Made by a program: the position numbers and the translations under genes. A stretch of DNA of 64,000 bases. Source: Galbibacter pacificus (GTDB taxonomy: Bacteria > Bacteroidota > Bacteroidia > Flavobacteriales > Flavobacteriaceae). Positions 53,449 through 61,979 of the stretch are shown here, one piece after another. The DNA lies in the NCBI RefSeq assembly GCF_029603165.1, contig NZ_JAQSVC010000004.1, forward strand, positions 310,001 to 374,000, read 5' to 3'. How positions within the stretch are numbered: position 1 is the first letter of the stretch; each line of letters opens with the position of its first letter. The notes under the pieces are model-generated. The model did no database searches and had not been told where the DNA came from. It saw only the letters and a program-made list of their open reading frames with translations.

Positions 53449-54213
53449 TTAAATCCCTTTCTCTCTGGAAGGGATTTTCTTTGTAAGCCTATTGAATATC
53501 AGGGTTCTTGCCTGCTTTTTTATTTCGGTTCCATGAGAAGATCCCAGGCCTTTGGTCTCAATAAACGGAAGGACACGGGCCCGCATTTTTCCCGGGCTCC
53601 CGCTAAAAAACTCATAAGAAAAACGCTTTTTATTGTCTAAAAATACAATGGGCACAATGGGTATTTCGTGCTCTATGGCCAACCTAAAGGCACCGTCCTT
53701 AAATTCGTCCAACACAACAGCAGTATCGTCGGGCACACCACCTTCGGGAAATATACATACGCTCAAACCTTGCTTTAAACGCCGCTGTGCACTTTTGTAT
53801 ACGGCCGTCCTGCTACTTGCCGAGCTCCTATCTACCAAAATACATACGCGCTTGTAAAAAAAGCCGAAAATAGGGATTTTGGCCAATTCGCGCTTCCCCA
53901 CAAAAACAAATGGGTTTTTAGATACTTTCAACATCAACATAATATCGGCCATAGAAGTATGATTGGCTATCAACATATAGCTTTTGCCTTTTTCAAGCTT
54001 TTGTTCTTTTTTCACGGAAGGAATAAAAAACATACCGTAAAGTATAAAATTGGCCCATATATTTCTGGCTATCCAAAAGAATTGTGGATACAAACGTTCG
54101 GAAGATGACACTATTAATAGGACCGGGAAAAATATAACAATTGGTATGGTTACTAAAATGTAAAACCACAAACGGTACAAAAGCTGAAAAAAACGCGTAA
54201 ATATTTTAGTCAT
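53449..54213 (-). CDS. plsC: 1-acyl-sn-glycerol-3-phosphate acyltransferase
   Basis: A lysophosphatidate acyltransferase that makes phosphatidic acid from lysophosphatidate in phospholipid synthesis. The catalytic motif is NHTSMAD (HX4D), and the second motif FPEGGVPD is present. An N-terminal hydrophobic segment (about 8-35) anchors it in the inner membrane. The start is ATG 54213; an ATG at 54231 six codons upstream is also possible. The 3' end contains a hairpin that can terminate the convergent gene. Confidence 0.88.
   Translation of the reverse strand: MTKIFTRFFQLLYRLWFYILVTIPIVIFFPVLLIVSSSERLYPQFFWIARNIWANFILYGMFFIPSVKKEQKLEKGKSYMLIANHTSMADIMLMLKVSKNPFVFVGKRELAKIPIFGFFYKRVCILVDRSSASSRTAVYKSAQRRLKQGLSVCIFPEGGVPDDTAVVLDEFKDGAFRLAIEHEIPIVPIVFLDNKKRFSYEFFSGSPGKMRARVLPFIETKGLGSSHGTEIKKQARTLIFNRLTKKIPSREKGI
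53452..53476 (+). terminator. Hairpin inside the plsC 3' end, terminator of the convergent gene
   Basis: AAATCCCTT and AAGGGATTT form 9-bp arms (9-base spacer) followed by a T-rich CTTTG. It lies within the final codons of plsC and 50 bases after the beta-barrel protein's stop. Confidence 0.55.
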
Positions 54214-54258
54214 GAAGTCAAAAATAAACATTTGTTGTATACTTTTTGCAAAACATTA

Positions 54259-54266
54259 TACCTTTG
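54259..54266 (+). promoter_or_regulatory. -7 promoter element for trpS
   Basis: TACCTTTG, an exact TAnnTTTG match and the same octamer as for hflX, 21 bases before the ATG at 54288. Confidence 0.6.
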
Positions 54267-54287
54267 TGCCATTCTAGAGAAAAAGAC

Positions 54288-55256
54288 ATGGCGAGAATAC
54301 TTACAGGCATACAAAGTACGGGAACCCCGCATTTGGGAAATTTGTTGGGCGCGATAATTCCCGCAATAAAATTGGCGCAACAACCAGAAAACGACTCTTT
54401 TTTGTTTATTGCCGATATGCATTCGCTTACGCAAATAAAAAATGGGAGCGAGTTAAAAAACAACACATACAACGTTGCCGCCGCATGGCTTGCTTTTGGG
54501 CTCGACATCAACAAAGTGGTTTTTTACCGGCAGAGCGACGTTCCGCAAACAGCCGAGCTTACCTGGTATTTAAGCTGCTATTTTCCTTTTCAGCGCCTCA
54601 CCTTGGCACATTCTTTCAAAGACAAGGCCGACAGGCTCGATGATGTAAATGCAGGACTGTTTACCTACCCCATGCTCATGGCCGCCGATATTTTATTGTA
54701 CGATGCCGAAATAGTTCCGGTTGGGAAAGACCAAATGCAGCATATAGAGATAACACGCGATGTAGCTTCCAGGATGCACACTCAAATTGGCGAGACCTTT
54801 GTTATTCCCCAAGGAAAAGTACAGGAGGCAACCATGTACATTCCCGGCACGGATGGCCATAAAATGAGCAAATCCAGAAACAACATTATCAATATTTTTC
54901 TTCCGGACAAAAAACTGCGCAAACAAGTTATGGGCATAAAAACGGACAGCATACCTCTTGAAGCGCCAAAAAATCCCGATACCTGCAATGTATTCGGTAT
55001 ATATAAATTATTGGCTTCGGAAGAACAAATTGCAGAAATGAGAAAGAATTACGAAGAAGGCGGTTATGGTTACGGCCACGCAAAGCAAGCTTTGTACGAG
55101 CTCATCAACCATAAGTTTGCTACCGAAAGGGAACGGTTTAACTACTATATGGAAAATCTTACGGAAGTAGACGAAGCACTGGCCATTGGTGCAGAAAAAG
55201 CCAAAAAAGTGGCCAATGCCACCTTGGCGCGCGTAAGAAGCAAAATTGGTTATTAA
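54288..55256 (+). CDS. trpS: Tryptophan--tRNA ligase
   Basis: A 322-residue class I aminoacyl-tRNA synthetase. The HIGH-type motif is TPHLGNLLGA near residue 12, and KMSKS is in DGHKMSKSRNN near 190. GKDQMQHIE and the tryptophan pocket residues are typical. The ATG at 54288 is preferred to one at 54246 because a promoter element lies between. It stands alone, divergent from plsC. Confidence 0.97.
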   Translation: MARILTGIQSTGTPHLGNLLGAIIPAIKLAQQPENDSFLFIADMHSLTQIKNGSELKNNTYNVAAAWLAFGLDINKVVFYRQSDVPQTAELTWYLSCYFPFQRLTLAHSFKDKADRLDDVNAGLFTYPMLMAADILLYDAEIVPVGKDQMQHIEITRDVASRMHTQIGETFVIPQGKVQEATMYIPGTDGHKMSKSRNNIINIFLPDKKLRKQVMGIKTDSIPLEAPKNPDTCNVFGIYKLLASEEQIAEMRKNYEEGGYGYGHAKQALYELINHKFATERERFNYYMENLTEVDEALAIGAEKAKKVANATLARVRSKIGY

Positions 55257-55257
55257 T

Positions 55258-55746
55258 CAGGTTATTTTTAATTAAACAGCCTATAAAAGGTTATACCAAG
55301 GAATGTAAATAACATGCGTTTCGATATATTGAATTCTTTTGAATATTACCGATATGTATTTTGGGTTTGGTGGGGTAAAATAAGTAGGTAATTAGTCCAG
55401 AAACTAGGTCTGCAATAAAGTTATCGAAGCTTCAATGTCTGGTGTGTTCAATCTGACATTGGTTCTTCAGAATATCGTTGACACTCTCCATAACCGCTCT
55501 TTTTCTAAGCAGAATTTTAGTTGCATAAGCATCCTAAATTTCTGCTTCTTTATGATGGCAAACAACCTATTTTCTTACAGCGAACTTATGTTATACAGAC
55601 TGCCGTACTCACACCGTGTCCACGGCCGAATTTCTGCGGCTATTTTCCGTTATCAAACTCTTTTAAAAGCTTTGCCTTTTGTTGTGGGCCGGATGTACAC
55701 TTTCTCATAATTACCGTTCAAAGTCAAAGAATTATTTTATAACCTG
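55258..55746 (-). mobile_element. Relic of an IS982-family insertion sequence
   Basis: On the minus strand, 55530 to 55382 reads [20 protein letters not shown], then [10 protein letters not shown], a TGA stop, then SFDNFIADLVSGLITY. This is the C-terminal signature of IS982-family transposases (DDE type), in which RHRSFDNF is usual. Upstream frames are shifted and show no longer match. Octamers CAGGTTAT at 55258 and ATAACCTG at 55739 are inverted and may be remnants of its ends. The full element would be about 1 kb, so much of it is lost. Confidence 0.6.
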
Positions 55747-55937
55747 AGACGGTTTTCCTTTAAAGGAAGTTTAGAGGGCGGGCATGAATAAGAAAGTCTA
55801 TTTTTACTTTGAAGTATATACAAAAAACAATTCCCTTTCGGTCTTTTAATTAGCTGATTGCCAATACGCATTTATAGAAAAAGAACAACTGTTAATAAAA
55901 ACTGAAAAACATTTTTCGATTAAACATCATTTTTTTC

Positions 55938-55945
55938 CATCTTTG
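55938..55945 (+). promoter_or_regulatory. -7-like element of the HU/SPOR gene, leaderless geometry
   Basis: CATCTTTG differs from TAnnTTTG at the first base (its second base A matches). The ATG at 55950 begins four bases after the final G, just as for thiL and the Crp/Fnr gene. Confidence 0.5.
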
Positions 55946-55949
55946 CTGT

Positions 55950-56891
55950 ATGCGAATTGAGAATTACATAAGCGATTTACTATACAGGTACGAATGTGTT
56001 ACCGTGCCTGGTTTTGGTTCTTTTATTACACAACACCAGCCTGCCAAAGTACATTATACCACGAATGCTTTCTATCCGCCTTCAAAATCCATTGCTTTTA
56101 ACGAGCAATTAAAATCCAACGACGGATTGTTGACCAAATACACCGCCGAGGTTTTGGGAATTGCTTATGAGGAGGCCACAGGAAAGATAGAACAGGCCGT
56201 TCTCGGTTGGCAGAAAGCATTGGCGCAAAACCAAAAAATAGAGCTTAAAAATATTGGCGATTTATGGTACAGCGACGAACAAAAAATATTGTTCCAACCT
56301 TCTTACCATATAAATTACCTTACTTCTTCATTTGGGTTTTCTTCTTTTGTTTCTCCCGCCATTACCCGCGAAGAACTTAAAAAAGAAGTTGAAATCCTTG
56401 AAGACAAGGCTCCAATTGCCTTTACTCCCGAAAGAAGGAAGAATCTTTCTTACCTAAAATATGCGGCTATTTTCTTATTGGCATTGTCGGCGGGTACGGT
56501 TGGCTATAAATTTGTCGATTTACAGCAAACAAACCAAGTTCAGGTTGCCCAACAACAGGCTCAACAACAAATAGAAAAGGATATTCAAGAAGCTACGTTT
56601 TTTGACACTACGCCATTGGAAATCCCTTCCATTACGCTTAAACTTGAAAAACAACCGCTTAAATACCATGTAATTGCCGGTGCTTTTAGGGTTGAAGAAA
56701 ATGCCGATAAAAGAGTTGCCCAACTGAAGCAAAAAGGCTATGATGCCGAACGGATAGGCGAAAACAAATACGGACTGCATCAAGTAACCTATGCCAGCTT
56801 TGCCGAAGTACCCGAAGCCTTGTCTTTCTTGCGCAAGGTTAAAAAAGAAGAATCTCCCGAGGCTTGGCTTTTGGTTGATGAAATAGACTAA
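55950..56891 (+). CDS. CCDC81-type HU domain and SPOR domain protein
   Basis: A 313-residue bitopic protein. The N-terminal part (about 1-130) matches the prokaryotic CCDC81-like HU domains (IENYISDLLYRYECVTVPGFGSF, quoted in parts, and the long IEQAVLGWQKAL helix). A transmembrane segment lies at about 170-190, and the C-terminal periplasmic SPOR domain (about 235-310) binds peptidoglycan lacking stem peptides. The combination is typical of Bacteroidota and may link the nucleoid to the septum or wall. Function unproven. Confidence 0.85.
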   Translation: MRIENYISDLLYRYECVTVPGFGSFITQHQPAKVHYTTNAFYPPSKSIAFNEQLKSNDGLLTKYTAEVLGIAYEEATGKIEQAVLGWQKALAQNQKIELKNIGDLWYSDEQKILFQPSYHINYLTSSFGFSSFVSPAITREELKKEVEILEDKAPIAFTPERRKNLSYLKYAAIFLLALSAGTVGYKFVDLQQTNQVQVAQQQAQQQIEKDIQEATFFDTTPLEIPSITLKLEKQPLKYHVIAGAFRVEENADKRVAQLKQKGYDAERIGENKYGLHQVTYASFAEVPEALSFLRKVKKEESPEAWLLVDEID

Positions 56892-57077
56892 CAGGCTACA
56901 CGAACGGGTTTTAGCAGTTTTCGTGATTTTTCAAGTCCTGCCTTTATTTTTAGTAAGTATCCTTTTATGCTTCATGCTATATAGCGGTATAAAGATAAAC
57001 TGCATTACTTCTTATAAAACCTGCTTCATATTGAAACAAATTGTATTTTAGATAGCCGTATAACCAACCTAAAAACA

Positions 57078-58112
57078 ATGAAAAAAGCAATTCTAATTTT
57101 ATTCTTGGCAGTTGCGCCTTTTTGTATTGCCCAAGAAAACCCGATACATTCATTTTCCGAAAAAAAAGACATTTTATGGGCCAGCCCAAAAGGTTTCGAC
57201 CTTACTATGGATATTTATACCCCGACTACCAACAAAGACAGTTACCCGGTTTTAATTATATACCACGGTGGCGGATGGCTTATCAACAATAAATCCATTA
57301 TGGACGAAATGTCAAAATACCTGGCCTCGCATGCCAATTATGTAATTTGCAATGTAAATTACAGGTTGCTTACCGCCAACAACAATACTACCAACATGAA
57401 CGAGATCATAGAAGATGCCATGGGGGCCGTATTATGGGTAAAAGAAAACATAGAAGCCTACAAAGGCAACCCGAATGCCATTGCCATTACCGGCGACAGC
57501 GCTGGCGGGCACTTGGCCGCCATGGTGATAAATGGTAGCGATTATTTAAATGCTTCAGGTTTTAAAGGCAACAGTCTTGGGTTTAACCCCACTTACATAC
57601 CCAAAGGAGAAAATATAGAAACCATTAAAAAAAATAACGCGCTGCAAGTTCAGGCTGCTGTTTTAAGTTACCCCGCGGTAGATATATATGCGGCCGCTTA
57701 TGGCGATGGAAAAAATGGTTTTGAAAGTCCCTCAAACTTTTTTTGGGAAATGGGAGGCGCCAAAGCGAGGGGGATTTTTGGTGAAAACACAAACGTAAAA
57801 GAAAATCCCGACTACTACAAAAAAGTATCTCCAATATATACCGTACCTAATGCAAATGACAGGAAATTGCCTCCACAATTTTGCCATGTAGGTTCCAAAG
57901 ACAATACAACGTCCCCGGTATCGATAAAAGCATATGTAGACAAATTAAAAGAAGAAGGCCAACCTGTAGACTATTGGGTCTACGAAGGGAGAAACCATGC
58001 CTATCTGGATTCGGGCACCAACGAATTCTTGGGAAACAGCTTTGAAAAAGACGCGATTGAACCGCTAAAAAAAATAATTTCTTTTCTAGACAATGTGTTT
58101 TATAAAGAATAA
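57078..58112 (+). CDS. Exported alpha/beta hydrolase, carboxylesterase-like
   Basis: A 344-residue exported esterase of the hormone-sensitive-lipase-like group. The signal peptide spans about 1-19 (FCIAQE). The oxyanion motif YHGGGWL (about 61-67), nucleophile elbow ITGDSAGGHLAAM (serine near 143) and the late EGRNHAYLDSG with His form the triad with an Asp in KDNTTSPVS. The substrate is unknown; short-chain or acyl esters are likely. Confidence 0.87.
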   Translation: MKKAILILFLAVAPFCIAQENPIHSFSEKKDILWASPKGFDLTMDIYTPTTNKDSYPVLIIYHGGGWLINNKSIMDEMSKYLASHANYVICNVNYRLLTANNNTTNMNEIIEDAMGAVLWVKENIEAYKGNPNAIAITGDSAGGHLAAMVINGSDYLNASGFKGNSLGFNPTYIPKGENIETIKKNNALQVQAAVLSYPAVDIYAAAYGDGKNGFESPSNFFWEMGGAKARGIFGENTNVKENPDYYKKVSPIYTVPNANDRKLPPQFCHVGSKDNTTSPVSIKAYVDKLKEEGQPVDYWVYEGRNHAYLDSGTNEFLGNSFEKDAIEPLKKIISFLDNVFYKE

Positions 58113-58168
58113 ATAATTGAAAGGATAAGATTACAAGAATAATTTTCTTTTTTTCATTCTTTTGGAAA

Positions 58169-58176
58169 TATCTTTG
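58169..58176 (+). promoter_or_regulatory. -7 promoter element for the acyl-CoA thioesterase
   Basis: TATCTTTG, an exact match and the same octamer as for thiL, 15 bases before the ATG at 58192. Confidence 0.55.
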
Positions 58177-58191
58177 CATAAAATTTAAACA

Positions 58192-58704
58192 ATGCAAGCA
58201 AAAACACCCAGTGAATCGCATACGGTAATGACCGACCTTGTTTTACCAAGTGAAACCAATCCGTTAAATAATTTATTCGGGGGCGAGCTATTGGCCCGGA
58301 TGGACCGTGCCGCAAGTATTTCTGCCAGGCGCCATTCCCGGCGGGTAACCGTTACAGCTTCAGTAAACCATGTTGCTTTTAACAGGGCCATTCCGCTAGG
58401 AAGTGTAGTTACTGTTGAAGCCCGTGTTTCCAGAGCGTTTAACAGTTCCATGGAAATCTATATAGATGTTTGGATTGAAGACCGGGAAAACGGACACAGA
58501 AGCAAAGCAAACGAGGCCATTTACACCTTTGTTGCCGTAGATGATACGGGAAAACCTGTTGCGGTACCGCCCATTAACCCAGAAACAAAACTTGAAAAAG
58601 AAAGGTACGATGCCGCTTTAAGAAGAAAACAATTAAGTTTGGTGCTGGCCGGCAAAATGAAACCTAATGATGCTACCGAATTAAAAGCACTTTTTATACA
58701 ATAA
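58192..58704 (+). CDS. Acyl-CoA thioesterase (hotdog fold)
   Basis: A 170-residue single-hotdog acyl-CoA thioesterase that hydrolyses acyl-CoA esters. The conserved segments are NNLFGGELLARMDRAASI, SVNHVAFNRAIPLG and VEARVSRAFNSSMEI. It is cytosolic. It has its own promoter and a strong terminator about 40 bases after the stop. Similar proteins (YciA/BACH type) have broad acyl specificity. Confidence 0.92.
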   Translation: MQAKTPSESHTVMTDLVLPSETNPLNNLFGGELLARMDRAASISARRHSRRVTVTASVNHVAFNRAIPLGSVVTVEARVSRAFNSSMEIYIDVWIEDRENGHRSKANEAIYTFVAVDDTGKPVAVPPINPETKLEKERYDAALRRKQLSLVLAGKMKPNDATELKALFIQ

Positions 58705-58745
58705 AAGGGCATCATTCAATATAAAATTCAACAAATCCAAGAAAT

Positions 58746-58778
58746 AAAAAAGGCTTTGAACTTAATCAAAGCCTTTTT
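58746..58778 (+). terminator. Intrinsic terminator after the acyl-CoA thioesterase gene
   Basis: AAAAAGGCTTTGA, 7-base loop, TCAAAGCCTTTTT forms a perfect 13-bp stem with T tract. Confidence 0.88.
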
Positions 58779-58956
58779 ACTTACAATTACTAACTCAACC
58801 CTATTATTACAATATAGAGAAACAAATAGCTCCCATGTCCTCTATAGTGGCATCAAAAGTAGCATATCTTATTCTTTGTATGTATGACAAATGTCATACA
58901 TACATAAAAAAATATAAAAGTCTAAATTTATCAAGGGTATCGTTTTGTATTAAAAA

Positions 58957-60204
58957 TTACATCCTATAAATCCAATTCGCAGGATTATCGGTGTGGTTGT
59001 TATCGTAGATCATAAATTTTAAAACGGTCTCATTGTTGCTGGGACTTGTAAATACTTCGCCTATTTCTTGTTTTGTAACTACATTATCGCCTTCTTTTAC
59101 ATATACTTTCCCAAGGTTGTTGTATACAGATATGTAATTACCATGCTGTATCAAAACTGCTTTATTGCCCCCTTTTATAGCCTGTACCGCCAATACTTTT
59201 CCTCTGTATATTGCACGGGCCCTGGCTCCTTTTTCGGTGGCAATGCGTACCCCGTTGCTTTGTATGGTAACCGATTTTACTACCGGGTGTGGTTGTTTTC
59301 CGTAGCGCATTTTAATAACCCCTTTTTCAACCGGCCAGGGAAGTTTTCCTTTGTTGGCAACAAAGTCGGCATCTACAAGCTTAGCCTCTGCCGTTAATGC
59401 AAAATTAGAAGACTTGGTTGCATTTTCACGGGTTTCGGCTGTAGTTTCTTTATTGGCGGCGTTTGCCTTTGCAATGGCCTCTTTAATCAATCTGTCTATT
59501 TGACGGTCTATTTCATCGGCCTGACGCTGTTTTTGCCTGATTTGCGAGGCGTATTCCTCTTCTTTTTCCTTAATGCTGGCAATTAATCCCTTTTGGGTAT
59601 TCAGTTCGCGTTCAAGCGATTCCTGTTCCTTTCTGTTTTCGGCAATTAAGTTTTCCTTTTCCTCGCGCTGCACTACCAAACCATCGTTTAATTGTTGGAG
59701 TTCCTTTGTTTTAGCTTGAATTTCGGCAGCCTGTTCTTTACGGTAATTGGCGTACTGTTTCATATACTGGAGCCGCTTGTAGGCTTGCAGGAAATTTTCA
59801 GATGAAAGCAGGAACATCAAACGGCTTTGTTGGGAACTGCTTTTGTACGATTTACGTATCATTTCCGCATAATCGGCTTTTAGTTCCTTTAAATCGTCGC
59901 GAAGTTTCGATATTTTATTGATGTTGTTATTTATTTGGCGCTGTATAAGGTCGGTTTGTTGGTTGGTAACTTTAATAAGCTCTTTCCTGATTTTTATTTT
60001 ATGGTCCAGATCTTCAACATCTTCCAGAACATTTGTCTTTTCTTTTCTTTTTTGGGAAAGCAGGGTATTAAACTGTTGAATTTCTTCCTGTAAACGCTCT
60101 TTACGCGCCTCTAGCTCCTTTTGTTCGTCTGTCTGGGCATATATTCCTTCAAACGAAATAAAAGCTGTTAAAAATACTATTAAGAAGAAATGCTTTTTGC
60201 CCAT
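58957..60204 (-). CDS. EnvC-like murein hydrolase activator (degenerate M23)
   Basis: A 415-residue exported protein: signal peptide (about 1-23), long coiled coil (about 25-260, Gln/Lys/Glu-rich), then a LytM/M23-like domain (from about 285). The zinc ligands usual in active M23 enzymes are not visible: the first site reads QSNGVRIATEKGA with no H...D pair, and only LIQHGNYISVYNN retains a histidine. It therefore resembles EnvC, which activates amidases rather than cutting peptidoglycan itself. It is the last gene of the TPR-DUF4292-EnvC operon. Confidence 0.88.
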   Translation of the reverse strand: MGKKHFFLIVFLTAFISFEGIYAQTDEQKELEARKERLQEEIQQFNTLLSQKRKEKTNVLEDVEDLDHKIKIRKELIKVTNQQTDLIQRQINNNINKISKLRDDLKELKADYAEMIRKSYKSSSQQSRLMFLLSSENFLQAYKRLQYMKQYANYRKEQAAEIQAKTKELQQLNDGLVVQREEKENLIAENRKEQESLERELNTQKGLIASIKEKEEEYASQIRQKQRQADEIDRQIDRLIKEAIAKANAANKETTAETRENATKSSNFALTAEAKLVDADFVANKGKLPWPVEKGVIKMRYGKQPHPVVKSVTIQSNGVRIATEKGARARAIYRGKVLAVQAIKGGNKAVLIQHGNYISVYNNLGKVYVKEGDNVVTKQEIGEVFTSPSNNETVLKFMIYDNNHTDNPANWIYRM

Positions 60205-60205
60205 A

Positions 60206-61018
60206 TTATTCTATTTCTATTTGTTTAAAACCACTGGGGATATTGTACGGGAAAGATACATGTTTGTTAAATTCTATATTGTTGTATTCTATCTCGATTT
60301 GGTTTTTGTGCTCTTTGTCCATCGTATTAATCTGTATCTCGTTTGGAATAACCTTTCCGTCAACAGTTTGATAGTTTTTATAATCAATGCTTAACAAACG
60401 CCCTTTTCGTGGTTGAGAAATCTGCTGAAGTGCCATTTTAAAATTAGAAGGTTCCAATAAAAACAAGGTTTTAAACAAGGCTGCTTGGTCCTCAGGTTTT
60501 AACTGATATTTATTGGCTACCGAAGCGGCATAATACTGCTGATCGTGAAGATCGAGGATGGCTTGGCCAAGCAGTAGGTTCTGCACCATTTGGTAATTGA
60601 GTTCTGTGCCCAGCAATTTGTTTAAATATGAAAAATCCCCATCAAAATAAGTATTGTCCAGCTTGTTGTAAAAACTTACCCTTGTTGGGGTAATTATGGC
60701 TTTGACCACAGACAGGGGAGCACTAATCCATATGGCTTCGTCTTTTTGCATCCGGAGGCTTACGGTAACTCCTTGGGTACTTTCCCCGTCTGTATAATCT
60801 ATTCTTATCCTTCCCGACATGGTTCCAAAGTCCAACGCATTGTCGTAATGGTTTTTTATAATGTTTTTTGCCGACATGTCGCTTTTAATTTCCCCTGCTT
60901 CCAACACATTTTTACTTCCGCAGGAAAGGTTGAGCAAAAAGCTTAACGTCAACAGGCAAATTAAGGCTCTATTTTTTATTTTCACACATTCAGGTTTTTT
61001 CAAATTAATTGTCTGCAT
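60206..61018 (-). CDS. DUF4292 lipoprotein
   Basis: A DUF4292 family lipoprotein. The start could be ATG 61018 or, more attractive, GTG 60985, which gives a usual 22-residue lipoprotein signal (MKIKNRALICLLTLSFLLNL with lipobox LSC). The mature part matches the LolA/LolB-like fold expected from FGTMSGRIRIDYTDGESTQ, EAIWISAPL and KYQLKPEDQ. It may carry lipoproteins or hydrophobic ligands across the periplasm. The 1-base gap to the EnvC-like gene and overlap with the TPR gene support an operon. Confidence 0.83.
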   Translation of the reverse strand: MQTINLKKPECVKIKNRALICLLTLSFLLNLSCGSKNVLEAGEIKSDMSAKNIIKNHYDNALDFGTMSGRIRIDYTDGESTQGVTVSLRMQKDEAIWISAPLSVVKAIITPTRVSFYNKLDNTYFDGDFSYLNKLLGTELNYQMVQNLLLGQAILDLHDQQYYAASVANKYQLKPEDQAALFKTLFLLEPSNFKMALQQISQPRKGRLLSIDYKNYQTVDGKVIPNEIQINTMDKEHKNQIEIEYNNIEFNKHVSFPYNIPSGFKQIEIE

Positions 61019-61934
61019 CAATTCTTTGCTGATATACTTTAGTTTTTTCGGGATTGTTCAGCCCTTTATAGGCAAACACCAATTCGTTGTAAATATTGTT
61101 CCGCAAGGTATTATCGTCAATTATATAATCCAGGCCTTCCTCCAGCACATCGGCGGCCATTTTGTATTTTTGAAGCTTGTTGAGCGCCATGCCCTTGAGG
61201 TAATAAAATTCGGGCTGTGTTGGGTAATTGTCCAACGCTTCACTACTTACCGACAGCATTTCGTTGTAATCGGTTTTTTGTAGTTGTCTTAAAATTTGCT
61301 GCCGATATGCTTCAACCGGGTTATCAACGGACTTGCTTTCAGCATTATCATCTTCAACGCCGTCAAGGGCATTTACATTTTTAAACATGAGTACCTTTGC
61401 CCTTTTTTGTTTTACATCGGCTGGGTTTCCACCGGCTTCGGCCATTTTGTCAAGAGTCTCCAAGGCTTTGTCGAATTCTCGCTGCTCCATGTACAAATCG
61501 GCCATGGCCATGTAATATTCGGGGTTGTTCTTTGCCAGTTTCCCCGCAAGCTGTATGGCTTTTTCCATAGCGTGCTGGGCCTTGTAGCATTTCAACAGGG
61601 CGTCAAGGTACCATTTGTTGTCCGGTTGCATGGAAATTGCCGTTTCCAGATACCCTTGTGCCTCCATATATTGTTGTTGATATAGGTAATTTAAACCCAG
61701 TTCATAATCTATTACATGATTGTTTGGATCGAGCTGTTTACATTCCAGCAAAGCTGTTATGGCTTTATCGTAATTCTCGATCCCCTTTTGTTTAAGCGAT
61801 TCGTAAAAATATTCCTGAAAAGCATCCGGGTTTTCCTCATTAGAAATATCTGCTGATGTTTCTTGGGCAATAGTAAGCGACGTAGTTACGAAAAACCACG
61901 AACAGATAACTTGTATGACCCTTTTTTTATACAT
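61005..61934 (-). CDS. Tetratricopeptide repeat protein
   Basis: A 309-residue exported protein with signal peptide (about 1-23, TIAQE) and at least five TPR units: IENYDKAITALLECKQLDPN, VIDYELGLNYLYQQQYMEAQ, KWYLDALLKCYKAQHAMEKA, EYYMAMADLYMEQREFDKAL and the later FYYLKGMALNKLQKYKMAAD. TPRs mediate protein contacts; here it may hold envelope components together. It is the first gene of the operon with DUF4292 and EnvC-like genes. Confidence 0.87.
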   Translation of the reverse strand: MYKKRVIQVICSWFFVTTSLTIAQETSADISNEENPDAFQEYFYESLKQKGIENYDKAITALLECKQLDPNNHVIDYELGLNYLYQQQYMEAQGYLETAISMQPDNKWYLDALLKCYKAQHAMEKAIQLAGKLAKNNPEYYMAMADLYMEQREFDKALETLDKMAEAGGNPADVKQKRAKVLMFKNVNALDGVEDDNAESKSVDNPVEAYRQQILRQLQKTDYNEMLSVSSEALDNYPTQPEFYYLKGMALNKLQKYKMAADVLEEGLDYIIDDNTLRNNIYNELVFAYKGLNNPEKTKVYQQRIDADN

Positions 61935-61979
61935 TCAACACTTCCATTAAATATTTTATGTGAATATCACCGCTTTCTT

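Noticed and set aside
55435-55710. Plus-strand open frame of 91 codons
   Set aside because: It is antisense to the IS982 transposase remnant and reads as a shadow of it.
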